Assembly (NCBI RefSeq): GCF_024808665.1
Contig: NZ_JANUBZ010000002.1
Location: forward strand, 248,001 to 312,000
DNA from: Mucilaginibacter empetricola
GTDB lineage: Bacteria > Bacteroidota > Bacteroidia > Sphingobacteriales > Sphingobacteriaceae
Direction of reading: 5' to 3'
DNA: 64,000 bases
The translations under genes and the position numbers were made by a program. Positions 18,411 to 27,218 of the stretch are shown piece by piece (within the stretch, counting starts at the first letter, position 1; each line of letters begins with the position of its first letter). The notes beneath the pieces are model-generated. The model did no database searches, was not told the DNA's origin, and saw nothing but the letters and a program-made list of their open reading frames with translations.

Positions 18411-18533
18411 GCCTCACCCCAACCCCTCTCCAAAGGAGTGGGGCAAAAAAAGTTTAATTTTGCATCGAAGTCCTCTCCTTGCGCCACCGCTAAAGCTATG
18501 GCGGCACGCGGTTGGAGAGGATTTAGGTGAGGC
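18411..18533. repeat. Dispersed palindromic repeat, copy 1
   Basis: Bounded by the perfect terminal inverted repeat GCCTCACC and GGTGAGGC, with internal CCTCTCC and GGAGAGGATTTAG. It starts 9 bp after the PhyH stop. A 63-codon frame inside it is not a gene. Related copies lie at 22103-22204 and 36134-36280. Confidence 0.85.
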
Positions 18534-18557
18534 AAAACGAAATGTCGGAGTTAATTA

Positions 18558-19334
18558 TTATAAAATACTTCTGCTGGCACCGCCATCAACCTGAATAGTG
18601 GTGCCGCTGATGTACGCTGCCTGTTCTGACGCCAGGAAGGTTACCAGGGCGGCCAGCTCTTCGGGTTTGCCTATGCGGCCAAGCGGGATGTTCTTGGCTT
18701 TTTCTTTTAATGCCGTCTCGGGGTCAACATCTTTGGGTAGGGTATGTTTCAGCCTGTCGGTTAATATCATGCCGGGGGCAACATTGTTTACGGTGATATT
18801 ATAGGGGCCAAACTCATCGGCCATTAATTTGGCCATACCCACTACACCCATACGCATACTGGTTGAAAGCACTGAATTACCCAATACGGCTTTTACCGAA
18901 CCGCTGATAATATTGATAATACGGCCCCCGCCGGCCTTTTTCATATGTGGCAAAACAAGTCGGCTGGTCCGGGCAAAGCTTAATAAATTTAAGTCGAATG
19001 CTTTTTGCCATTCGGCATCATCAAAATGCTCGAATTTGTTAAACGGCGGTCCGCCTGCGTTATTGAGCAAAATGTCAATTTTACCATATCGCTGTGCTAC
19101 CTCCTCAATAAAGCTTTCAACCTGTTTGGCATCGGCAACATCAATGGGTAAAGCCCAAACTTCGTTCCCGGTAAGCTGTTGGATTTCTGAAGCTACTTTT
19201 TTTAGCTCACCTTCATCGCGCGAGCCAATAATAACCTTTGCACCTTCGGCGGATAGGGCTGTGGCGATAGCTTTACCCAAGCCCTTGCTGGCGGCCAGTA
19301 CAATGGCAACTTTGTTAGTTAGTTTTAAATCCAT
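18558..19334 (-). CDS. SDR-family oxidoreductase lacking the usual Tyr-Lys pair
   Basis: A 258-residue short-chain dehydrogenase/reductase. The NAD(P)-binding motif is at the N-terminus (ALAASKGLGKAIA, a variant of TGxxxGxG), NNAG is present, and the C-terminal VDGG is normal. The catalytic block reads SVLSTSMRMGVVG, so the position of the catalytic Tyr holds Ser and the Lys position holds Arg. An SDR subfamily with L-S-N-x-x-R here is known, and enzymatic function is not certain. The ATG at 19334 is preferred over one 16 codons upstream. It lies downstream of the VapB-like gene on the same strand. Confidence 0.82.
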   Translation of the reverse strand: MDLKLTNKVAIVLAASKGLGKAIATALSAEGAKVIIGSRDEGELKKVASEIQQLTGNEVWALPIDVADAKQVESFIEEVAQRYGKIDILLNNAGGPPFNKFEHFDDAEWQKAFDLNLLSFARTSRLVLPHMKKAGGGRIINIISGSVKAVLGNSVLSTSMRMGVVGMAKLMADEFGPYNITVNNVAPGMILTDRLKHTLPKDVDPETALKEKAKNIPLGRIGKPEELAALVTFLASEQAAYISGTTIQVDGGASRSIL

Positions 19335-19382
19335 AATGATGTGAGTTTGAAACGGGAAGGAAGATGTGTTGAATATCCGCAA

Positions 19383-19580
19383 TTAGCAGTCCATGTAGTC
19401 ATCTGAAAAATTATTAGTTGCATCAATCATACTTTCCCATGCATTATGATAGGGGATGATGTAAATAACGTTCCCCGTCTTTTTTATATAGACTTTATCA
19501 TCATCAATCTTAAACTTTCCCGGAATTTTAAGATTCTGAAAATCGTTTTGTGTTTCAATATCAATTATTTCGAACGGCAT
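19383..19580 (-). CDS. VapB-like antitoxin (orphan)
   Basis: A 65-residue protein. The order L-K-I-P-G-K-F, then DDDKVYIKKTGNVIYIIP, then a Trp and finally FSDDYM matches the AbrB-fold VapB/MazE-type antitoxins, where R-x-P-x-E/K-F is followed by V-x-I-R and the C-terminus carries W...F-x-D-D-F for toxin binding. The N-terminal DNA-binding strand is shortened. No PIN-domain VapC toxin is found on either side: downstream is an SDR gene and upstream an MMPL transporter. The function may be residual or act on a distant toxin. Confidence 0.6.
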   Translation of the reverse strand: MPFEIIDIETQNDFQNLKIPGKFKIDDDKVYIKKTGNVIYIIPYHNAWESMIDATNNFSDDYMDC

Positions 19581-19638
19581 GACTAATGAGAAATTCTAAG
19601 TTACATATCCTTGGGCTCGCAATGAATGATTTTTGAAT

Positions 19639-21960
19639 TTATTCAGCTTTTTTGGTCTTCTTATTCTCCCTATGTTCTATACTCAACAAAAATGCAGGCA
19701 ATAAAGTTAAATTGCTGAACATAGCAACTGAAAGGGTGATAGATAGCAAAATGCCGAGCGCCTTTGTACTGCCAAAGGTAGATGCAGCAAATATGCCAAA
19801 GCCAAAGAATAATACAATGGCGATATAGATCATGCTGATACCCGTTTCGCGGATGGTATCAGAAACAATGCGCGAAATGGTTTTATTGGTATTTTTTAAC
19901 TCCTGTCGGTACCGGGTGATAAAATAGATGGTTTGATCGGATGAAATCCCCATCGCTATGCTGAATATTAAAATGGTTGATGGCTTAAGCGGGATGCCGA
20001 AAAAGCCCATTATGCCGGCTGTTATTACCAGTGGGATAAGATTGGGTAGCAGGGAAACGGCAATCATTTTAATTCCCCTGAAGAGGATCCACATTACCCC
20101 GGCTATTAAAAATATGGCCCAGGCTAGGCTTTCATACAGGTTTTTGACCATGTAATTGGCGCCTTTTATAAATATGATGCTCGATCCGGTTAGTTCAACA
20201 TGATATTTTTTAGGATTGAATATAGAGTCGATACGAGGCTGTAGCTGGCCAAGTAAAACGTTCATCCGGTTTGAGCCTACATCAATCATCTCAAAGCTTG
20301 CCCGGGTATATCTTTTATCGCTATCAATATAGTTATGCAGCACATTGGTATTTTTGCCTGAGTTACCTGCATAGCTTAAAATAAAACCTTGCTCCATTCC
20401 ATCAGGCAAACGGTAATAATTGCTACTGCCACCATAAAAGGCTTGGGTAGAGAATTTTAAAGCCTGTATAAGTGATAACGAGCGGCTGAATTCGGGGTAG
20501 GAGGAGATCAGGTTTTCTAATTTTTCAACCTTTTTTATAAACGCCTGATTCATTACGCCGTTTTTGCGTTTGGTATCAATACTAACCTCTAATGGTAGCA
20601 CACCTTTAAAGTTGTTTTCAAAAAATTGCAGATCGCTAAGGGTATTGCTGGTTTTAGGCAAATCATCAACCACATAACCATTTACATTGATAAGCGAAAG
20701 ACCGTATCCACAAACAGCAACCAGCAAAAAAGTAGTAATATAAATAGCTTTGCGGTGATGGTGCACCAGGTAATCGAGCTTTGATAATACAAACTGTATA
20801 ACCTTACGATCTTTAATACCGCTTTGGCGTTGTTTGGGGTTGGGCAGATAACTGAAAATTATCGGAATTAATACTAAACTCAAAGCAAAGGTTACCATAA
20901 TGCTTAATGATGCCACCAAACCAAATTGCGTTAATAACTCGCTGTTGGTAAAACATAATACGCCAAAACCAATGGCGGTGGTAACATTGGCAATAAAAGT
21001 GGTTATGCCCACCTTTTCAATCACTGTATGTAATGATTGCATTTTATTGCCCGTTAAACTGTACTCGTAATAGTATTTATTTAAAATGAAAACACTATTG
21101 GGTACACCAATAATTACCACCAGCGGTGGAATAATGCCTGTAAGTATGGTGATTTCATAATGCATTAAAACCAGTATGCCCAGGCTCCAAGTAACGCCAA
21201 GCAACACCACCAGTACCGGAAATATAACCGGGAAACCGGAACGAAATATGATTAATAAAATGCAGGCTGTTATTAGTAAGGACAGGCATAGAAAAAGCGT
21301 AAACTCATTTTTCATTAAATCGCCTGCCTTGGTGCGGATGAGTGGCAAGCCTGAATAATGTACCTGTATACCGTGCTTTTGTTCAAACTGCCGCCCTTCT
21401 GCCAGTATTTGATTTAAAATAGGTACGCGTTTGGGCGTATTGATTATTTTACCATCAAACGTAATGGCCATTAACGTTGCAGTGCTATCCTCACTTAATA
21501 AAAGTCCTTTATAAAAAGGAAGGTCCAATATTCTTTTTTTCAGGCTATCCACCTGCGCCTGGCTGGTAAGTTGACTATTTACCAACGGCTTAAGTACAAA
21601 ACGATGATGAAGCGTATCTTTTTGAAGATTATATAAATTAGCTACAGAAATTACCCCGGTTATTCCTTTAATACGCTGTATTCGGGTGCCTATCTGATAC
21701 CAATCGTTGAAAATATCTTTGTTAAAAATATTGGGTGATTTAAAGCCAATAACCATGGTGCTGGCATCCTGCCCAAAAGTATTTTTAAACTGCATGTACC
21801 GGATGTAGGCCGAGTCAGTTACCGGCAACACTTTGCCGCCATTAAATGTTATGCGTACCTGGCTGGCCTCGTATCCCATAAATAGCGTAGACAGGCCAAT
21901 AATGGCGAGGATAAGAACACGTTGTTTTAATACAAGATCAGCAAGTTTTTTCCAAATCAT
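19639..21960 (-). CDS. MMPL/RND-superfamily transporter
   Basis: A 773-residue membrane transporter with two repeats, each of one TM helix, a periplasmic loop and a five-helix sterol-sensing-like bundle (about 210-375 and 625-765). This matches the MMPL and hydrophobe exporter families that move lipids or hopanoids to the outer leaflet. The first loop begins near residue 30 (VRITFNGGKVLPVTDSAY) and holds FGQDASTMVIGF. No adaptor or TolC gene is adjacent, consistent with these simpler RND proteins. The C-terminus is Lys-rich. It is transcribed towards the VapB-like gene with 58 bp between. Confidence 0.82.
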   Translation of the reverse strand: MIWKKLADLVLKQRVLILAIIGLSTLFMGYEASQVRITFNGGKVLPVTDSAYIRYMQFKNTFGQDASTMVIGFKSPNIFNKDIFNDWYQIGTRIQRIKGITGVISVANLYNLQKDTLHHRFVLKPLVNSQLTSQAQVDSLKKRILDLPFYKGLLLSEDSTATLMAITFDGKIINTPKRVPILNQILAEGRQFEQKHGIQVHYSGLPLIRTKAGDLMKNEFTLFLCLSLLITACILLIIFRSGFPVIFPVLVVLLGVTWSLGILVLMHYEITILTGIIPPLVVIIGVPNSVFILNKYYYEYSLTGNKMQSLHTVIEKVGITTFIANVTTAIGFGVLCFTNSELLTQFGLVASLSIMVTFALSLVLIPIIFSYLPNPKQRQSGIKDRKVIQFVLSKLDYLVHHHRKAIYITTFLLVAVCGYGLSLINVNGYVVDDLPKTSNTLSDLQFFENNFKGVLPLEVSIDTKRKNGVMNQAFIKKVEKLENLISSYPEFSRSLSLIQALKFSTQAFYGGSSNYYRLPDGMEQGFILSYAGNSGKNTNVLHNYIDSDKRYTRASFEMIDVGSNRMNVLLGQLQPRIDSIFNPKKYHVELTGSSIIFIKGANYMVKNLYESLAWAIFLIAGVMWILFRGIKMIAVSLLPNLIPLVITAGIMGFFGIPLKPSTILIFSIAMGISSDQTIYFITRYRQELKNTNKTISRIVSDTIRETGISMIYIAIVLFFGFGIFAASTFGSTKALGILLSITLSVAMFSNLTLLPAFLLSIEHRENKKTKKAE

Positions 21961-22102
21961 TATTTTGAAGAAGATTATTCCCGGGTCGCTAAACTACGAA
22001 AATAGATTAATCATGGTAATTGATTAAATGAGATTGTGACAATGTTTTTCAAATGTGCAGATTTGTAACTTAGAATTTCAAATTCAGGGATCGCTAGTAA
22101 AA

Positions 22103-22204
22103 GCCTCACCCTGCCCTCTCCAAAGGAGAGGGTTCTAAAAAGGAATGTGTTCTGACAAAGAGCGAAGTTAAAGTCCTCTCCTTTGGAGAGGATTTAGGTG
22201 AGGC
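22103..22204. repeat. Dispersed palindromic repeat, copy 2
   Basis: Same terminal inverted repeat as copy 1 (GCCTCACC and GGTGAGGC), with an internal hairpin TCCTCTCC-TTT-GGAGAGGA followed by TTTAG. It lies 26 bp before the dgkA start and could fold in the dgkA leader. Confidence 0.85.
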
Positions 22205-22230
22205 TTTGCTGCATGCTATAATAACTTTAT

Positions 22231-22599
22231 ATGAAAAAACTTTTACGCAGCTTTGGTTATGCCTTTAAAGGGCTTGTTTATGCTACCGCCACACAACTAA
22301 ATTTCAGGATACACCTGGTGGCAACGGTTTTAGTTTTTATTACCGGCTTTTTGCTGCAAATTTCATTAGACCAATGGAACTGGATAGCCATCAGCATTTG
22401 CCTGGTGCTGGTAACCGAAATTTTTAATACCATGATTGAAACCCTGGTTGACCTGGTATCGCCGGGATATAATGAAAAGGCAGGGCGAATTAAAGACATG
22501 AGTGCCGCTGCTGTGGTAATAGCTGCCTTATTTGCGTTGGTAACCGCATTAATTATTTTTTTACCAAAATTGCTGTTGATGATAAATCATGCTGCATAA
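22231..22599 (+). CDS. dgkA: Diacylglycerol kinase (prokaryotic type)
   Basis: A 122-residue integral membrane kinase that phosphorylates diacylglycerol, or undecaprenol in Gram-positive relatives. It has the family's three TM helices and the conserved block EIFNTMIETLVDLVSPGYNEKAGRIKDMSAAAV, which carries the catalytic Glu and the Asn that binds Mg-ATP. Its small size is normal. It overlaps recO by 11 bp, so the two are translationally coupled. A dispersed repeat occupies the leader. Confidence 0.92.
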   Translation: MKKLLRSFGYAFKGLVYATATQLNFRIHLVATVLVFITGFLLQISLDQWNWIAISICLVLVTEIFNTMIETLVDLVSPGYNEKAGRIKDMSAAAVVIAALFALVTALIIFLPKLLLMINHAA

Positions 22600-23314
22600 A
22601 ACCCGCGGAATAGTTTTTAAAACCACCAGCTACAGCGAAAATAGCGTTATTGTGCAGGTGTTTACCGAGAAATTCGGCATGCAATCGTACATGGTAAACG
22701 GGGCCAAAAAGCCAAAAGCTAAAATAAGCCTTAATATGCTACAGTCATTATCGCTGCTGGATATGGTGGTTTACTATAAAAATACCGGGAACGTGCAGCG
22801 TATTAAAGAGCTCAAAAACTCGCCACCCTTACAAACTATACCTTACGATATTATAAAAAGCAGTATAGCTCTCTTTTTAAATGAGGTTTTATATAAGGCG
22901 GTAAAGCAACAAGGAACGGACGAGAGTTTATTTGATTTTGTATTCAGCGCTATTGAGTGGCTGGATAATCAGACCGAAGGGCTGGCCAATTTTCATTTGT
23001 TGTTTTTAGTGCGGCTTACCCGTTATCTGGGCTTTCATCCCGATAGGCACCTTGCCGGCGAGGCCGATTATTTTGATATGAAAAATGGTGTGTTTTGTAA
23101 TTACAAACCCGATACTACACTATATCTTTCACCGCCGCATACCCACAATTTTGCCGGTTTGCTGCAATATAACTTCGAAAACTTATCGCAGCTAAAGTTA
23201 AGTAATGACGAACGACGCTATCTTATCCATAAGTTGCTGGACTATTACTCACTCCATATTGAAAGTTTTGGGAACGTGCGCTCGCACGATATTTTGGAAG
23301 AGGTTTTGAGTTGA
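22589..23314 (+). CDS. recO: DNA repair protein RecO
   Basis: A 241-residue RecO, the mediator that loads RecA with RecR and anneals single strands. The N-terminal OB fold (RGIVFKTTSYSENSVIVQVFTEKFG) is followed by a helical C-terminal domain. The zinc-finger cysteines of some RecO proteins are absent, as is usual in Bacteroidota. The start overlaps the end of dgkA. Confidence 0.93.
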   Translation: MLHKTRGIVFKTTSYSENSVIVQVFTEKFGMQSYMVNGAKKPKAKISLNMLQSLSLLDMVVYYKNTGNVQRIKELKNSPPLQTIPYDIIKSSIALFLNEVLYKAVKQQGTDESLFDFVFSAIEWLDNQTEGLANFHLLFLVRLTRYLGFHPDRHLAGEADYFDMKNGVFCNYKPDTTLYLSPPHTHNFAGLLQYNFENLSQLKLSNDERRYLIHKLLDYYSLHIESFGNVRSHDILEEVLS

Positions 23315-23453
23315 GGAAAACAGTCTTTTGTGTTCGTTGGGGAGACAAAAAACAGGTTCCTGCAGAAAACTATCGAAAACGATACAATCAATTTTAGCAA
23401 TTTGCTGTTATATTTAAGCGCTGGTTTACATCAACAGCGTTTAAATACTTGTA

Positions 23454-24623
23454 ATGCTGCAACAAAAGCGACTTCTTTCTATCGATATATTCCGGGCGGT
23501 AAACATGTTTTTCATGATATTTGTTAATGATTTGAGCGATGTACACCGCGTGCCGCTTTGGATAGATCATGTAAAAGATAATGTAGACGGAATGCACTTT
23601 GCCGATACCATCTTCCCTATATTTTTATTTATCGCTGGTTTGTCAATCCCCCTGGCTATTGGGCGGAGACTGGAAAGAGGCGATTCGTTTCTTTCAATAG
23701 CCTCCTATATTTTACTGCGCTCATTTGCATTAATTGTAATGGGCTTTTTTCATGTTAACCTGGAAGATTATAGCACCGCAGCAGTAATACCACCCGGGAT
23801 ATGGGAGTTTTTGATGACGCTGAGCTTTTTCCTTATCTGGCTCGATTATCCTGAAACATTAGCTAAAGCAAAGAAATATGCGCTGATGGGCACAGGAGTG
23901 GTGATTTTAGCGGTACTGGCCTGGTTTTACAAAGGCGGAAGCGCCAGCGCACCAACGGGATTAAGTCCATCGTGGTGGGGTATTTTAGGGATAATAGGCT
24001 GGGCCTACCTGGTATGTTCATTTTTGTATCTTATTTGCCGGGGTAACTTTATAGCATTGGCCATTTGTCTTTTTGTGTTGGTAGGCATAAATATTTGCTA
24101 TCATGCCGACGTGGTGGATATGGATATCCCGGTTATTAAAGATGGCTCATCAACATCGTTAATGATGTTTGGTATCGTAATTTCCTTGTTGTACCCTTTA
24201 ATTATATCAAAGGCTAATTATAAAATATTGTGGCTAACGTTTGCGCTTATAGGCTTGGCCCTTATAGCCCTGGGCTTTATTATACGCCCATATACCGAAG
24301 GTATTTCAAAAGTACACTCTACACCCTCCTGGGTATTTATATGCACCGGCATAGGCGTACTGCTTTTTGAGTTTTTTATATGGCTGATAGATATTAAAGG
24401 CAAACAAAACTGGTTTAAGATTATAAAACCGGCAGGCACCAGCACATTAACCTGTTACCTGATACCTTATTTTATGGTGGCTATATTCACTATTTTAGAT
24501 TTTGATTATCCTGACTTTTTTAATTACGGAGCGGGTGGTATTTTTCGTTCTTTTGCAGTGTCGTTTATTGTGATCCTTATAACTGGTCTTTTAGAAAAAG
24601 GACGATTAAGATTGAAGATATAA
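23454..24623 (+). CDS. DUF5009 / heparan-alpha-glucosaminide N-acetyltransferase-like membrane protein
   Basis: A 389-residue polytopic protein with about 10 TM helices. The opening LLSIDIFRAVNMFFMIFVND and the early loop with HFADTIFPIFLFIAG fit the HGSNAT/DUF5009 acyltransferase family, which transfers acetyl groups across membranes to amino sugars. It is followed 20 bp later on the same strand by a GH18 chitinase-like gene, so a role in modifying amino-sugar products of chitin is a fair inference. The catalytic His of the human enzyme cannot be placed from the sequence alone. Confidence 0.75.
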   Translation: MLQQKRLLSIDIFRAVNMFFMIFVNDLSDVHRVPLWIDHVKDNVDGMHFADTIFPIFLFIAGLSIPLAIGRRLERGDSFLSIASYILLRSFALIVMGFFHVNLEDYSTAAVIPPGIWEFLMTLSFFLIWLDYPETLAKAKKYALMGTGVVILAVLAWFYKGGSASAPTGLSPSWWGILGIIGWAYLVCSFLYLICRGNFIALAICLFVLVGINICYHADVVDMDIPVIKDGSSTSLMMFGIVISLLYPLIISKANYKILWLTFALIGLALIALGFIIRPYTEGISKVHSTPSWVFICTGIGVLLFEFFIWLIDIKGKQNWFKIIKPAGTSTLTCYLIPYFMVAIFTILDFDYPDFFNYGAGGIFRSFAVSFIVILITGLLEKGRLRLKI

Positions 24624-24643
24624 ACCCATTAACCTTATTAATA

Positions 24644-25804
24644 ATGAAATGCCGATACCCCAAAAAGCCTGTTAACGGTTTAGCGTTAATAATGGCTTTT
24701 GCCACATTAATATTAATGCCTGGTATTATCCAGGCCCAATCAAATAAAGTAGTAATTGCTTACGTAGGTGGTTTTAGGGGCTTAATAAAAAATGTTGACC
24801 AGATAGATGTAAAGAAACTTACGCATATTGATTACGCATTTGTCGACATTAAAAATAACCGGGCCTGGCTTCATCGCGAAGCAACAGATACTGTCAATTT
24901 CAGAAGCTTAGTAGCATTAAAGAAACAAAATTCAGCACTAAAAATATTAATATCTATCGGTGGCTGGAGCTGGAGCGGTCGGTTCTCTGACGCAATGTTA
25001 TCAGATACTTCACGCCATGGATTTGCCACCAGTGCCGTAGCTATTATCGGTAAGTTTAATTTGGATGGTATTGATATTGATTGGGAATACCCCGCACGAA
25101 AGGGCCTTGAAGGAAATATTTACAGGCCGGAAGATGAGCAGAATTATACACTTATGTTTAAAGAGTTGCGTAGGCAACTGGATAGTTTGCAGCAACGGAC
25201 CCATAAAACGTATCTATTGACCACTGCCGTAGGTGCTTTTAAAGGCTTTGTTAGTCATACCGAAATGGGGAAGGTGCAGCAATACGTCGACTATATAAAT
25301 TTAATGACGTATGATTACTCAGCTGGGAAAGCTGCCATACATCATACCGCTTTGTATGCATCAAAGGCTTATCATGGTCACAATAATGCTGATGACGCAG
25401 TTGATTTATTTGTAGCGGCAGGTGTGCCCGTAAATAAACTGGTTATGGGAATAGCATTTTATGGACGCTCGGCAATTTTGGTAGATGATGCCAAAGGCCT
25501 GGGCGATTCTATTTCTACCCGCGCTAAAGGCTATGGATATACCATTATAAAGGACAGCATTCTTAACCTTCCCGGCTTTAACGTTTACCGCGACCACCAT
25601 GCAAAGGCCGACTACATTTATAATTCTACAACAAAACAGTTTTTCTCTTTTGATGATGAATGGTCGGTAAAGAAAAAAGTTAAATATGTAAAGTCAAAAG
25701 AAATGGCTGGGGTAATGTTTTGGGAGTACGCTGATGATCCTAAAGGCTACCTGTTAAATGCGATAGATAAATCAATAAATAAAGTAAGCTACAAAACTCC
25801 TTAA
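24644..25804 (+). CDS. GH18 chitinase-like glycosidase
   Basis: A 386-residue secreted GH18 enzyme. A signal peptide ends near IIQAQ (about residue 32). The catalytic motif DGIDIDWEYP fits DxxDxDxE, with Glu as acid and the preceding Asp assisting the substrate acetamido group. SIGGWSWSG and later MTYDYS are other family motifs. Chitin or chito-oligosaccharides are the likely substrate. It follows a putative amino-sugar acetyltransferase by 20 bp, probably in the same operon, and ends at an intrinsic terminator. Confidence 0.9.
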   Translation: MKCRYPKKPVNGLALIMAFATLILMPGIIQAQSNKVVIAYVGGFRGLIKNVDQIDVKKLTHIDYAFVDIKNNRAWLHREATDTVNFRSLVALKKQNSALKILISIGGWSWSGRFSDAMLSDTSRHGFATSAVAIIGKFNLDGIDIDWEYPARKGLEGNIYRPEDEQNYTLMFKELRRQLDSLQQRTHKTYLLTTAVGAFKGFVSHTEMGKVQQYVDYINLMTYDYSAGKAAIHHTALYASKAYHGHNNADDAVDLFVAAGVPVNKLVMGIAFYGRSAILVDDAKGLGDSISTRAKGYGYTIIKDSILNLPGFNVYRDHHAKADYIYNSTTKQFFSFDDEWSVKKKVKYVKSKEMAGVMFWEYADDPKGYLLNAIDKSINKVSYKTP

Positions 25805-25842
25805 ACAAAAAAAAGAGGAAGCGGGGAGCTTTCTCTTTTTAT
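25805..25842 (+). terminator. Intrinsic terminator of the acetyltransferase-chitinase operon
   Basis: AAAAGAGGAAGC and GCTTTCTCTTTT form a stem (one wobble pair) around GGGGA, followed by a T-run, right after the chitinase stop. Confidence 0.8.
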
Positions 25843-26357
25843 AGTAACTGACCTCATTATTTATCATAAAGAACTAATTGGTTAGAACGATAATAATAAT
25901 TATGCAAATATAAATTCTATAGAGTTTGCAGACTAATTTTTAACAGATATTTAACATATTTTTTTGCTAAAAATACTTTTCAATAAGCATTACTTATTAA
26001 CAATGCTGCATTTATCAACAAAATGGCATTTTGAGTTCTTGGAAATCGCCGGGCCGAAATAAGATTTTTTGGGGTGATATAAGTAAAATATCTTTCCTAA
26101 ATGTTGATTTTGCGCTTTTTTATGATAAATATCATCTTTATTTGCTGCATATTTTCCTCACAAATAACAGGTTTCCGTTAATAAACGCCGGTCACCAGAA
26201 GAAAGAAAAGGTTAAAAGGATACCGTTTTTATTTAACTGATCACTTATTTTTTTGGATTTAATACATAAGTACTTATGTATTATTGTGCTAATAATATAT
26301 AAGTACTTATGTAGTTTTGCGAATTGTAATATTCAGAATCGTAATTACAAAGTCAGT
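25843..26357. other. Gap between convergent genes, with tandem palindromes
   Basis: About 515 bp of AT-rich sequence between the convergent chitinase and ThuA genes. The open frames in it look random. Its only clear features are two 18-bp palindromes and a -7-like promoter element (26263-26319). A gene that once stood here may be lost. Confidence 0.5.
26263..26319 (+). promoter_or_regulatory. Tandem 18-bp palindromic operators with a -7 element
   Basis: TACATAAGTACTTATGTA (26263-26280) is a perfect palindrome, and TATATAAGTACTTATGTA (26296-26313) is the same with one position changed. The centres are 33 bp apart, about three helical turns. TAGTTTTG (26312-26319) fits TAnnTTTG and overlaps the second palindrome, as in a repressed promoter pointing right. 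No gene follows on that strand. Confidence 0.6.
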
Positions 26358-27218
26358 TTACTGTGGCTTTTGACCACCCAGCCAAAGCAGTGCATCAATT
26401 ACCAGTTTTGCCTCCATAGGGCTGGCAAATGTGTAAGAGAGGGTTTTGTCAGTATTATCGTATTTGTGTTCATAGTCCATATCATTATGCCCCATGTTAA
26501 AATAAATCATTTTGTAGTTTTTGTTGGTCCAAACTACCGGGTAATAGCCGCTGTGCCATATTTCGCTTTGTTTAGGGCCGGTGCCTAAGGGAAAACTGGT
26601 GGAATCAATGGAGCATAGTATTTGAATGTTGGGATTCTTTCTCAAGTCATTTTCCCATCTGTACCATTCATTGGGCGATGTTTTAAATTGAGCGGGCATT
26701 AATTGGGTGGCAGGGAAATTTTTGTCGACATTCAAAATAGCTATTGATGGACGCCATATATTACTCACATACTGCCCTGAGCCCAAAAATGTAGTGTGGT
26801 ACCAATCCCAGTTTTGCGGGAAATCGGAAGGAGTAAGGGCAAACGCTGCGAAATGGAAGCCTATCCAGGCGCCGCCATTTTCCATGTATTTTTGAAAAGC
26901 TGCGCGCTGTGCCGGATCATCGGGCCGGGTATCCAAAAAAATAACCACTTGGTAGTGCGAAAGAAATTCAGCATTCAGATTATTCCAGTTTTTTGTTGAA
27001 TCATATTTGAAATTATATTTGGCTGCCATCTCCGGAAACCATTTATTGGCTTCGTGCACAAAGCTTATATGGGCTTTGTCGTCTTTTGCGGTATAAAATG
27101 CAATTACATTAAATTTTGGCGTGCTGGTTTGAGCATGGGTATTTAATCCGCAAAAAACAAATAATCCTAATATAATTAAGGATAGCACAGATTTGATTGA
27201 TTTAAAAATGGCAGCCAT
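26358..27218 (-). CDS. ThuA-domain secreted protein
   Basis: A 286-residue protein. A signal peptide (hydrophobic stretch LSLIILGLFVFCGLNTHAQ) is followed by a class I glutamine-amidotransferase-like fold of the ThuA family. Typical blocks are IAFYTAKDDKAHISFVHEAN, VIFLDTRPDDPAQRAAFQKY and GGAWIGFHFAA, ending in YFNMGHNDMDYEHK. ThuA proteins are linked to sugar metabolism, often in carbohydrate loci, but no reaction is well established. It appears monocistronic. Confidence 0.85.
   Translation of the reverse strand: MAAIFKSIKSVLSLIILGLFVFCGLNTHAQTSTPKFNVIAFYTAKDDKAHISFVHEANKWFPEMAAKYNFKYDSTKNWNNLNAEFLSHYQVVIFLDTRPDDPAQRAAFQKYMENGGAWIGFHFAAFALTPSDFPQNWDWYHTTFLGSGQYVSNIWRPSIAILNVDKNFPATQLMPAQFKTSPNEWYRWENDLRKNPNIQILCSIDSTSFPLGTGPKQSEIWHSGYYPVVWTNKNYKMIYFNMGHNDMDYEHKYDNTDKTLSYTFASPMEAKLVIDALLWLGGQKPQ

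Noticed and set aside
18403-18594. 63-codon frame over the dispersed repeat
   Set aside because: It consists of repeat sequence with Pro/Ser-rich frame and no family; the DNA palindrome explains it.
26031-26588. Two short plus-strand frames between the chitinase and ThuA genes
   Set aside because: Low-complexity hydrophobic content, one runs antisense through ThuA, and neither shows protein-like composition.
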